DNA of 64,000 nt from NCBI RefSeq assembly GCF_963931675.1, contig NZ_OZ007039.1, positions 433,657 through 497,656 on the forward strand, in the 5' to 3' direction. The notes below the pieces were generated by a model. The model saw only the letters and a program-made list of their open reading frames with translations. It was not told where the DNA came from and ran no database searches. The DNA comes from an uncultured Alistipes sp. (GTDB lineage Bacteria; Bacteroidota; Bacteroidia; Bacteroidales; Rikenellaceae). Made by a program: the position numbers and the translations under genes. Of the stretch, positions 1 through 7,509 are shown one piece after another; positions within the stretch are counted from its first letter, which is position 1; the number at the start of each line of letters is the position of its first letter.

Positions 1-136
1 AAAGCCCTCACGCCATCCTGCCGGGAGGGTCCCCGCGGCTTCGTTGCGCTGGAAGCCACTGCCGCCCAGCAGGCGTCCTCCGAGAAGCCAGCGCGCCGAA
101 AAAGGCCACGAACCCGCAACGGGCGTGGGATTGAAG

Positions 137-172
137 AGATGTAACAACTTGATTTATAAAGTTGTTACATCT
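137..172. repeat. perfect 14-bp inverted repeat
   Basis: Arms 137-150 and 159-172 are exact reverse complements around an 8-nt AT-rich spacer (151-158). There is no U-tract typical of a terminator. It sits where the GC-rich edge changes to AT-rich DNA, so it could be a recombination or protein-binding site. Function unknown. Confidence 0.6.
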
Positions 173-508
173 TTGTATGGGAGAATAGATAACGAGATGG
201 CAACGGTTTATTTTCAGCCTATTGCGCTCAAATACCGCTGCGAACTTGCAGGTGTTGCAATCATAGAGATCGTTCAGTGTTGTACAACTCGACCAATGTC
301 CATAAGCTACACACAGAAAATAGGGAAACCATATTCCACCGTGCATTTCAGTCGCAAATTATCCCGAAGGACAACTTCCAGCAGCTACAGATCCTCAGTT
401 GGCAAAAGACGACTGGCTCGACTTCTTATGAACTGGCTCCCAAAACCACTACCATAATAGCAAAAGGCGAGAAAAAGCAGTTGCTCAAATTGAAATCTCA
501 AGTCGTAA

Positions 509-516
509 TACAAACG
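509..516. repeat. IS256-element target site duplication, left copy
   Basis: TACAAACG at 509-516 is repeated exactly at 1909-1916, directly outside the two inverted-repeat ends. Eight bases is the usual duplication length for IS256-family elements. Confidence 0.85.
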
Positions 517-593
517 GGTAGTGTTTCAAAAAGTGTGTCTGTGCAGGCGCCTTCAGATTCTTCAGATATGCAAATATAGCGATTCTTGATTTA

Positions 594-619
594 GAACAAC
601 ACGCCGCGGCGTGTTGTTC
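594..619. terminator. palindromic terminator-like element inside the IS
   Basis: A perfect 26-bp palindrome (13-bp arms, no loop, GC-rich centre) lies 20 bp beyond the transposase stop codon. On the plus strand it is followed closely by a T-run. It could end the transposase transcript or block transcription entering the element from the left. Inferred from structure only. Confidence 0.55.
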
Positions 620-639
620 ATATTTTTGTGTTATAGTCT

Positions 640-1803
640 TCACTCGGGGAATAATTCCCGATCCAGGTCGATCCGCGGCACCGGCCTCAGGTAGGATTTC
701 TTATCCATGGCCGTTTTACCCATCAGCAGCAGTACCGACTCCTCGCTGGGCATAGCTCCCCGCATGCGTGTAACCCGTCGAAAATCCTTCTGCAGACGCT
801 CGATCCAGTTCGTCGTGTAGATCATCGACTGAATCCTTGCCTCGTAATTCAGATAGGTGAAGTAGGCTTTGTAGGCTGGGTCTTCGCCCCGTCGTCGAAA
901 ACTGCGATAATCCTGACCCCATTTCTCACAGAGCGCCTGCCATTGTTCCCAGGCTCTCTCCACCGTATAGCTGCGATCCCCCGTACGGAAGACCTGTCGC
1001 AGATCCTCGGCCAGCTCTCCCTTGTCGCCGTTGCGCACGCAGCTCAGCAGATTGCGTTTCAGGTGCGTCGTACAGCGTTGCAGCGGGGTTCCGGGAAAGA
1101 TCGCACTGATGACATCCTCCAGACCCTTCAGCCCGTCGGCACACACCAGGCCGATCTTCCGAACGCCTCGTTCATGCAGTTCTGCGAGCATCTCGCCCCA
1201 GCCCAGGGCGCTCTCCGTGGGCTTGTTGAAGATCCCCAGCACTTCACGCCGCTTGTCTTCACGCACAGCTAGCACCACATAGAAAGCTTCTGTTTCTACG
1301 CTCCGCTTGCGGTGGATCTTCATGTGTACGCAATCGATGAAGACGATGGGGTAATAAGCCTCCAGAGAGCGCGTGAGCCATTGCGAGACATCTTCTCGGA
1401 GGTAGTCCAGCATCCGCGAAATGCTCGCCTTGCTGTAGTGCTCGCCATAGATATCCTGGAATACCTCGCCAACCTGTTCCTGCGTAAGACCTTTCGTATA
1501 CAGCGTTCCGGCAAGGCGTTCGCATTCATCCTCCTGATGGCGCAGGATCGCCAGAATCCGGGGATGAAAATTCCCGTAGCGATCTCGAGGTATCCGGAAC
1601 GTCAGCGTACGGCCATGACCGTAACTATGCCCCGGACGGAAACCGTTGCATTTATTTCCTGATGCGGAGTTTTCCCGGAGATATTCCCGGCGTTCCGAGA
1701 CCATCATACTCTCCAATAAGATCTCCAACAGATCCTGAAGACCATTTTCTCGCTCCGAATGTTTGCATATTAATTCGGAAAGTTGTTCCTTTGTCAACAC
1801 CAT
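640..1803 (-). CDS. IS256-family (mutator-type) transposase
   Basis: A 387-residue DDE transposase that catalyses cut-and-paste or copy-out transposition of the element around it. The typical IS256 landmarks are visible: the first Asp in FIDCVHMK, the second in VCADGLKGL, and the Glu in the C-terminal TNWIERLQKDFRR block, with an intervening CTTHLKRN helix. Length matches the family (about 390-410). The gene fills the element, starts close to the right inverted repeat and has a good Bacteroidetes -7 element (reverse complement of CAAATCTA, 1843-1850) just upstream. There is no frameshift or stop, so it is probably functional. Confidence 0.95.
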   Translation of the reverse strand: MVLTKEQLSELICKHSERENGLQDLLEILLESMMVSERREYLRENSASGNKCNGFRPGHSYGHGRTLTFRIPRDRYGNFHPRILAILRHQEDECERLAGTLYTKGLTQEQVGEVFQDIYGEHYSKASISRMLDYLREDVSQWLTRSLEAYYPIVFIDCVHMKIHRKRSVETEAFYVVLAVREDKRREVLGIFNKPTESALGWGEMLAELHERGVRKIGLVCADGLKGLEDVISAIFPGTPLQRCTTHLKRNLLSCVRNGDKGELAEDLRQVFRTGDRSYTVERAWEQWQALCEKWGQDYRSFRRRGEDPAYKAYFTYLNYEARIQSMIYTTNWIERLQKDFRRVTRMRGAMPSEESVLLLMGKTAMDKKSYLRPVPRIDLDRELFPE

Positions 1804-1908
1804 AAGTCTACTCCTTTTTTAGTTTTTTGTTGGTTCCCTAGACAAATCTAAAAAATCTGTAGACTTTTTTATTTACCCTCCACCAGACACACTCTTTGAA
1901 ATAGTATC

Positions 1909-1916
1909 TACAAACG
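1909..1916. repeat. IS256-element target site duplication, right copy
   Basis: TACAAACG, identical to 509-516. The next ~180 bases up to the FecR stop codon (2095) hold no gene that I recognise and no clear terminator hairpin for the PUL 1 operon. Confidence 0.85.
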
Positions 1917-2094
1917 AAACAGTTTCATGAAGTGACGTTGGGCACATTATCGTATTATAGACAATGCCGATTTTACACGCGCCTCTTGTATGGTTCGCTT
2001 CATTCCAACCATCTTAATATCGCCGTGATTCGGAAATAGTGTATGGCTGCGATCATGTGATAAGTCAAGAAGCCATGCTATATACAGAATTAAT

Positions 2095-3114
2095 TCAGGG
2101 CTTTTGGAGCGGATAGACATAAACTATCATCCGTTGGCTAGAGTCAATTCTTTGTGTGGGAACACACTGCATCGGAACACCTATTTCGAGGAGATGGAGA
2201 ATATCATGAATGCTTTCGCCGCTGAATGTAGCATGATAGCGCGTTTCGGCAAGAGATGAATCCTGAATGACGAAATCTACAGGATATATTTGCGACAGAC
2301 GCGCAAGCACAGCGTCAAGACGGTCGTTGTTGAACATCAGTTTACCGTCCTTCCAAGAGTATTTTCTTTTATTTTCGGGGTCCTGCGATAATTCCGCGGA
2401 ATTACCTCTAATACATAGACGCTCTCCGGGTGATATGACGAAATGCCTATTGGCACCGACATTGACATCAACGTGCCCTTCAACCAGAGTGACGTCAACC
2501 GAAGACTTTTCGTAAGCATTGACATTAAATGCAGTACCAGTGGCTATTATGTCAATGTCGCCGGTACATACGATGAATGGATGCTTTTTGTCGGCTTTGA
2601 CCTCGAAATAACCTTCGCCCTGAAGAACGACACGCCGTTGGTTCTCGTCGAACACAGCCGGATATTCGAGCGAACTGTTTGCGTTGAGCCATATGTGTGA
2701 ACTATCGGGCAACTGAGTCTGCAACAGCCCCCCGAACGGTGTCGATAAACTCAACATAGGGATACTACCGCCTTCCGAAGGCGTGCGTAATAGCAGGTAG
2801 GCTACTGCCACGGATAAGATAGGTACCATTGCCGCAGCAATACGCAACACAGACAAGCGTCTGGGAAAACCTTTACTCATCTTTCGGTGGAGATACGACA
2901 ACGCCTTCTCGGTGTTGATGCTGTCAGGAGCAAATGGAGGATCCAACACTTCATGCAGGGCGCGTTTCTGTTCGAAAATGCGCCGATTGTCAGGCGATGC
3001 TGCCAACCACTCTTTGAGCAGAGAAGACTCACGCTGGTCGGCGGTACCTTTCAGAACGTTTTCGATTATGTGGTCTATCTCAGGAGATAGCTCGGTGTAT
3101 GTATTCATATCCAT
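2095..3114 (-). CDS. FecR-family anti-sigma factor
   Basis: A 339-residue inner-membrane regulator. The cytoplasmic N-terminal part (about 1-85) would bind the ECF sigma factor. A hydrophobic segment near residues 88-110 (around AAAMVPILSVAVAYLLL) spans the membrane. The periplasmic FecR domain follows (LSTPFGG...LPDSSHIWLNANS..., then GEGYFEV and TGTAFNV). The C-terminal DUF4974-like part would contact the N-terminal STN domain of the partner SusC receptor. The stop codon of the sigma gene lies immediately upstream, so the two are co-transcribed. The partner receptor is probably the STN-bearing SusC at 16465-19719, at the other end of the same operon. Confidence 0.9.
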   Translation of the reverse strand: MDMNTYTELSPEIDHIIENVLKGTADQRESSLLKEWLAASPDNRRIFEQKRALHEVLDPPFAPDSINTEKALSYLHRKMSKGFPRRLSVLRIAAAMVPILSVAVAYLLLRTPSEGGSIPMLSLSTPFGGLLQTQLPDSSHIWLNANSSLEYPAVFDENQRRVVLQGEGYFEVKADKKHPFIVCTGDIDIIATGTAFNVNAYEKSSVDVTLVEGHVDVNVGANRHFVISPGERLCIRGNSAELSQDPENKRKYSWKDGKLMFNNDRLDAVLARLSQIYPVDFVIQDSSLAETRYHATFSGESIHDILHLLEIGVPMQCVPTQRIDSSQRMIVYVYPLQKP

Positions 3115-3115
3115 A

Positions 3116-3733
3116 TCAGTTCAGGAATAGAAATAATAAAACAATCAACCAATAGCGGTTAAGTATTTTTCGGAAATGGTTTTTAGTCCGTGCAATGCGG
3201 TCTTCGACTGTACGCACCGAAATACCCAATGCAATGGCAATTTCGATGTATTTCATGCCCTGATGGTGGCTCATGTACCATGTTTCAAACTCATTTTTGC
3301 CCAAAGTTGCTTCGGCAAAGGATATGAGCCTTACAAGGTCGCTGTAGAACAATGGTCTCGAAGTGTTATTATCGTCTATAAGATACGGTAACATTGAGAG
3401 GTACTCCGAACTGTAGCGTTGAACTATGGCCTGATGATGCAATTTGTTGAGGCATGCGTTCTGAACGCTTCTAAGTAACCAAGATTTGAGGTTCAAGACT
3501 TCCGGCATTATCGCGCGTTTCTCCCATAGTGTGAGAAAAACCGTTTGTGCGATGTCTTCGCAGTCTTCACGTCGTCCCAAAAACCGGCCGCAGAACATCA
3601 CGATATCAACATAATATCTTCGAAAAATACAATCGAAAGCCCGGCGGTCGCCTTCGCATACCGCCGACAGCAGAAACTTATCTTCATTATCGTAATTATC
3701 TCGGCCCATTATACGATTTTTGCTTTGTGTCAC
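3116..3733 (-). CDS. ECF RNA polymerase sigma factor (SusC-associated type)
   Basis: A 205-residue sigma-70-family ECF factor. The sigma2 region is visible around residues 35-75 (FCGRFLGRREDCEDIAQTVF), and sigma4 near residues 150-185 (YIEIAIALGISVRTVEDRI). The C-terminus ends in an unusual strongly hydrophobic stretch (YWLIVLLFLFLN). It should activate PUL 1 when FecR releases it after ligand uptake by the STN-type SusC. An internal Met at residue 9 (start 3709) is an alternative start. The gene begins 27 bp downstream of the GH97 gene, so it appears to belong to the end of the PUL operon instead of having its own unit upstream of SusC. Confidence 0.92.
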   Translation of the reverse strand: MTQSKNRIMGRDNYDNEDKFLLSAVCEGDRRAFDCIFRRYYVDIVMFCGRFLGRREDCEDIAQTVFLTLWEKRAIMPEVLNLKSWLLRSVQNACLNKLHHQAIVQRYSSEYLSMLPYLIDDNNTSRPLFYSDLVRLISFAEATLGKNEFETWYMSHHQGMKYIEIAIALGISVRTVEDRIARTKNHFRKILNRYWLIVLLFLFLN

Positions 3734-3760
3734 TTTAGTGGGGTGATGGATGCATGTGGG

Positions 3761-5725
3761 TTATTCTTTACTAATTTTTGCTGCGAAACCTCCACCGGGA
3801 GCAAGGTGAATAGTCTTTACAAATCCGACTGGCTCTTTTTCGCGTCTGTAATCGGTGGCGTCACGATGAGCGTTGCGACCGTCAACATACCAGTCGCCAA
3901 CATAATCACCGTCAGGCAGGAATGAAAGGTCGATTGTAATGTCTCGCGCTGTCCAATTGGTGATTCCGCCAATATACCAGTCGTTACCTTTGCGGCGCGC
4001 CGTTACACAGTATTCGCCCATTTTTCCGTCGAGTACTATCGTTTGATCCCACACTGTGGGAATGTCGGCTATATAGTTAGTACACTCTTGTTCGCTCTCA
4101 TAGTTTGTAGGCGAATCGCAAAGCATGTTCAAAGGAGAGTCAAGCACGGCATAAAGAGCGAGTTGGTGGCAGCGCGTGCCCTGACTCATAGGTTGAGAGT
4201 TGCAGGGACGGTAAGTCTCGCGGGTACCGTTGAGCATAGCCCCCTGAGTATAGTCCATAGGGCCGCCAGCTTGGCGTATGAACGGAATGAAGGTATCATA
4301 GCGAACTTGGTCAAGGCTGATATCGTAGCCTTTGAGACGTTCGAGTCCGTTAACGCCTTCTGTGTTGAGTACGTTGGGCCATTTGCGGTTTATTCCGGCC
4401 GGCATATGAAAGCCGTGCAGGTCGAGCACCAAGTGATATCGAGCTGCCGTTTCGGCAGCCTTGTCGATAAACTTTTCCAGTTTTTGGTCGTTGCGGTCGA
4501 AGAAGTCGACTTTAAAGCCTTTAATACCCATGTTGGAGTAATGCCGGCACACTGCTTCGAGGTCTTTCTCGAAGGGCGCGTAACCTGCCCACAATATGAT
4601 ACCCACTTCTTTGTCTGCGGCATATTTTACTAAGTCTGGCAAATCAATTTGTGGCGCTACGCTGAATAGGTCGCCACATCCGGATACGCTCCAGCCGTCA
4701 TCCATGATTATGTATTCTATGCCGTTTTTGGCGGCAAAGTCAATGTAATATCTGTAGGTATCCTGATTAATGCCGGCCTCGAAGTCGACGCCTTTGATAT
4801 TCCAGTTATTCCACCAGTCCCACGCGACTTTGCCGGGTTTGATCCACGAAATATCCTCGATACGACAGGAAGCAGCAAGTTGGTAGGTAAGCTGGCTTTG
4901 CGCAAGGTCTTTGTCTTGGTCGCCAATGATTGCGATACGCCAAGGCAATGTGCAAGCGCCGTTGAGACGTGCAATGTATCCTTCACGTTCGTCAACAATC
5001 TTCTGAATGTTTAGATATCCGCCTAGACTCTCCTTTTTCGGATAACGCGGCAGCACGCCTTTAAGCGTCGTTTTCTCATCGCTCAGAAGAAAAAGGCCGG
5101 GGTAACAACTGAGGTCGCTTTCTGTCAAGAGCACCTTGACATCGTGGGCTGGCTCTATGGCCAGTGGCAGAAACGCCATGCGTTCAGGGTCGAGCTTGGA
5201 GAGCGGAACTTGCACGTATTCATTTTCGAATGAATTAAAGAACTGGGATTCTAAATCGTTGCAACGGTCTTCGCGGATATATCCTACTGTTGCCAAAGCA
5301 TCGGAGTCGAAAGAGTACAACACTTTTTCGTCGACAACGTTGACGGGATTTTCGCCTGTATATATCCAACGGTATGCTACTCCGTCGATGTAGGCGCGGA
5401 ACTCAATTTTCCAATTTTTGTCCGTATTGAAAGTGAGTTGATTGTACTTGTCTGCAATGAATGAATTGCGGTAGAAGGGCGACTGCAATGTGGCGTCGCC
5501 GCTTTTCGCTTCGGGTGATCTGGCGATGCCCATGTTTCTCCCGTTTTCGAGCCGAAGGGCGGCAGAGCCCGTAAACACATCTTTACCGTTGAAAGTAACA
5601 ACATAGTCGAGATTCTCGCTGATGGTAGCTTTGATGGCACCGTCGGGCGAAACGAGTGTGTGGTCGCGAGATGTGGCTGGCAGAAATATAGCCGAAAACA
5701 GCAGCAAAAAGATTACTTTTTTCAT
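3761..5725 (-). CDS. GH97 glycoside hydrolase, probable retaining alpha-galactosidase
   Basis: 654 residues with a signal peptide (MKKVIFLLLFSAIFLPATS). The layout is that of GH97: an N-terminal beta-sandwich (about 22-290), a TIM barrel (about 291-570) starting at GKVAWDWWNNW, and a C-terminal beta domain. In the barrel the motif KVDFFDRNDQ places Asp407 where retaining GH97 alpha-galactosidases have their nucleophile, and LNTEGV gives a candidate acid/base Glu456. Inverting SusB-type alpha-glucosidases are known to use glutamates instead, so alpha-galactosidase is the better guess; this subtype call is inference. It should act in the periplasm on oligosaccharides imported by the PUL 1 SusCD pair. 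Confidence 0.88.
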   Translation of the reverse strand: MKKVIFLLLFSAIFLPATSRDHTLVSPDGAIKATISENLDYVVTFNGKDVFTGSAALRLENGRNMGIARSPEAKSGDATLQSPFYRNSFIADKYNQLTFNTDKNWKIEFRAYIDGVAYRWIYTGENPVNVVDEKVLYSFDSDALATVGYIREDRCNDLESQFFNSFENEYVQVPLSKLDPERMAFLPLAIEPAHDVKVLLTESDLSCYPGLFLLSDEKTTLKGVLPRYPKKESLGGYLNIQKIVDEREGYIARLNGACTLPWRIAIIGDQDKDLAQSQLTYQLAASCRIEDISWIKPGKVAWDWWNNWNIKGVDFEAGINQDTYRYYIDFAAKNGIEYIIMDDGWSVSGCGDLFSVAPQIDLPDLVKYAADKEVGIILWAGYAPFEKDLEAVCRHYSNMGIKGFKVDFFDRNDQKLEKFIDKAAETAARYHLVLDLHGFHMPAGINRKWPNVLNTEGVNGLERLKGYDISLDQVRYDTFIPFIRQAGGPMDYTQGAMLNGTRETYRPCNSQPMSQGTRCHQLALYAVLDSPLNMLCDSPTNYESEQECTNYIADIPTVWDQTIVLDGKMGEYCVTARRKGNDWYIGGITNWTARDITIDLSFLPDGDYVGDWYVDGRNAHRDATDYRREKEPVGFVKTIHLAPGGGFAAKISKE

Positions 5726-5759
5726 TCGTGGTATATTGACTAAGTAAAGTTATAAATAT

Positions 5760-7508
5760 TTAACGGGAAAGTAAAGAAATTGCAACTGACAAATCGTTGA
5801 CAATCGTTGCGGAGGACACAGCGGCACTCATACCCACACTGCGAATCGGGCCAAGGGCGTTTTCGAGTCTCTGAATACCTTGGATATCGCCGTCAGCGGT
5901 CATGAATTCGCGCAGCAGGCGTATTTTCTCGCTGAGTTGTATTCCCTCGACAAGGCGTTCGTAGCGTACCGACGAGCGGCCGTCGGGATAGATGAAGAAG
6001 GTGTCGCCAGGGCCAAACATACGCCAGCGAGTGTCGGTCATTGGCTTATCATTCCAATTTTGGAACGACCAATGCAAATATCCGTCATAGCCTACTGCGG
6101 TTGAGTAAACAGGAAGGAAGGAGCTGTCGGCAGGATCGTTGTTGCTGAACTGCCCTGGTGCGGGATCTGCACAACAGGTGTATCTCATGCTTACCATGCC
6201 TTTGTTGCGCCGGCGTTGCAATTCTTCTTCACTGAAATAGCTGTTGCGTCCGAGTGAGTAAATTGCGAGTGCGTCGACGAGTTCTGGGTGATAGCTCCCT
6301 GCAAGCCCCATTTTGAAGCCGGGCACGGCTTTATTGGCAACGGCGAGGGCGTCCAACATTTGATCGAGACCACGTTCATCCATGAAGATATATGATTTTT
6401 CAAACCAGCCTTTTTCGCGCAAATGCATGGCAAGTGATTGGAGTGTTGCCGTCCATAACTCTTTATACTCGGACGACGATGTAGGAGCGTCAAGGAAACG
6501 ATACTCACCCGAAACACTGTCGAGATAGCGAAATTTCATCTCCCAAGGTACCATAGTGAAGCAATCTATAGCCTTATCTATGCCTTGCCCGGCCATAAAC
6601 TCCACATATCTGTCGAAGATGGTATAGTCAAAGCTCCACGTTCCATCGGATTCGCGCACGGTCTCGACCATAGGCTCGAATTTATCATTGCTTTGTTCGC
6701 CCCACGGTTCGTAGAACAGCACGGTGGTGACCGCCTTTTGCCCTGCACGCGCCATGTATTCGGCATATGGTTTAAGAAGTTCAAGGTGTTTGTCGCTCCA
6801 TGCCGGCACGTCGTAATAGCGCGATACGGCATATGGCTGTTGCCACAGGTCGAGATAGAAAGCATAGTCTTTCGGCTCGGGTAGAGTACTACCGAGTACA
6901 TCAATGCCGAGCCTGATTTCAGTCAAGGTCTTGTCGCTGCCGGCCTGAAGGAGCGAGAGGGTTGCATTATAACGTCCCGGCGCTATGTCGCGGGGCACTT
7001 CTACTGTACACCATACGGGTCGCACGCTGTTAGGCGGCATTGAAACAGTGGTATTGGGAAGATCTATCATGTCGGCTATCGTGTATGCCGGAATGGTATC
7101 GACATCGAAATAACCGCATGCCCGCACATCGTTTGTCCATACATAGCGCATGAGCATGGCATTTGAGCCAGTCAACGTTATCTTTTTGCCATCGTTGTCG
7201 GTAAATTCCGACAATTCGACCCTGACTGGACCCATTGCCTTACGGCTTACTACAAGTGCCTCGATTCCTATGCGTTCTCCTCGCCAAGCTGTGATAATAG
7301 TGTCTGTGCAGAGACCTGACGGAGGTGTCGCAAATTGACGGTAGTGCTGGTCTTTCGACACCCAAGAGAACGTGAGTGCTTTGCCGCGTTTTTGCCAGCC
7401 CGACTTATCGACCGTCGATGTATCTACGGGCTCTGGATTGTTCGGCGAGATCATGGTTTGGACTGTTACCGCAATCATTGCGGCCGTTGTCAGCAGAAGT
7501 TTCAACAT
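5760..7508 (-). CDS. GH123-like (DUF4091) enzyme, putative beta-N-acetylgalactosaminidase
   Basis: 582 residues with an N-terminal signal sequence. An N-terminal beta-sandwich (about 35-205) precedes a TIM barrel (about 210-500; YAFYLDLWQQP opens it). The motif IFMDERGLD supplies an Asp377-Glu378 pair, matching the DE pair that GH123 enzymes use in substrate-assisted cleavage of beta-GalNAc. Known GH123 members act on glycosphingolipid-type glycans. The start lies 1 bp after the stop of the preceding gene, so the genes are tightly coupled. It is clearly DUF4091/GH123-like; substrate specificity is inferred from family and neighbours (GH20, GH97, GH27-like). Confidence 0.8.
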   Translation of the reverse strand: MLKLLLTTAAMIAVTVQTMISPNNPEPVDTSTVDKSGWQKRGKALTFSWVSKDQHYRQFATPPSGLCTDTIITAWRGERIGIEALVVSRKAMGPVRVELSEFTDNDGKKITLTGSNAMLMRYVWTNDVRACGYFDVDTIPAYTIADMIDLPNTTVSMPPNSVRPVWCTVEVPRDIAPGRYNATLSLLQAGSDKTLTEIRLGIDVLGSTLPEPKDYAFYLDLWQQPYAVSRYYDVPAWSDKHLELLKPYAEYMARAGQKAVTTVLFYEPWGEQSNDKFEPMVETVRESDGTWSFDYTIFDRYVEFMAGQGIDKAIDCFTMVPWEMKFRYLDSVSGEYRFLDAPTSSSEYKELWTATLQSLAMHLREKGWFEKSYIFMDERGLDQMLDALAVANKAVPGFKMGLAGSYHPELVDALAIYSLGRNSYFSEEELQRRRNKGMVSMRYTCCADPAPGQFSNNDPADSSFLPVYSTAVGYDGYLHWSFQNWNDKPMTDTRWRMFGPGDTFFIYPDGRSSVRYERLVEGIQLSEKIRLLREFMTADGDIQGIQRLENALGPIRSVGMSAAVSSATIVNDLSVAISLLSR

Positions 7509-7509
7509 A

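Larger units (their letters stand above)
1..516. other. left-edge region without a convincing gene
   Basis: The first ~130 bases are GC-rich and the rest is clearly AT-richer, so the stretch looks composite. Both strands have only short ORFs without recognisable domains. The GC-rich part could be the edge of a mobile element, but I cannot show that. A short plus-strand ORF (from 277) runs up to the IS256 insertion point at 516. If the IS and one target copy are removed, its frame continues at 1917 to a stop at 2037-2039, giving about 120 codons. This may be chance. Confidence 0.35.
517..1908 (-). mobile_element. IS256-family insertion sequence, complete
   Basis: A 1,392-bp element. Its terminal inverted repeats are 517-541 and 1884-1908 and match at about 21 of 25 positions, with 17 of the inner 18 identical (the inner core reads AGTGTGTCTG). 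It is bounded by the 8-bp duplication TACAAACG. It carries one transposase gene and no passenger gene. Intact ends, an intact duplication and an open transposase frame indicate a fairly recent, potentially active insertion. The transposase reads toward the left end. Confidence 0.9.

Noticed and set aside
100..136. Sequence ending in GTGGGATTGAAG with a small CCCG...CGGG hairpin, reminiscent of a type I-C CRISPR repeat
   Set aside because: Only one copy is present, there is no spacer-repeat periodicity, and no cas gene lies in the window.
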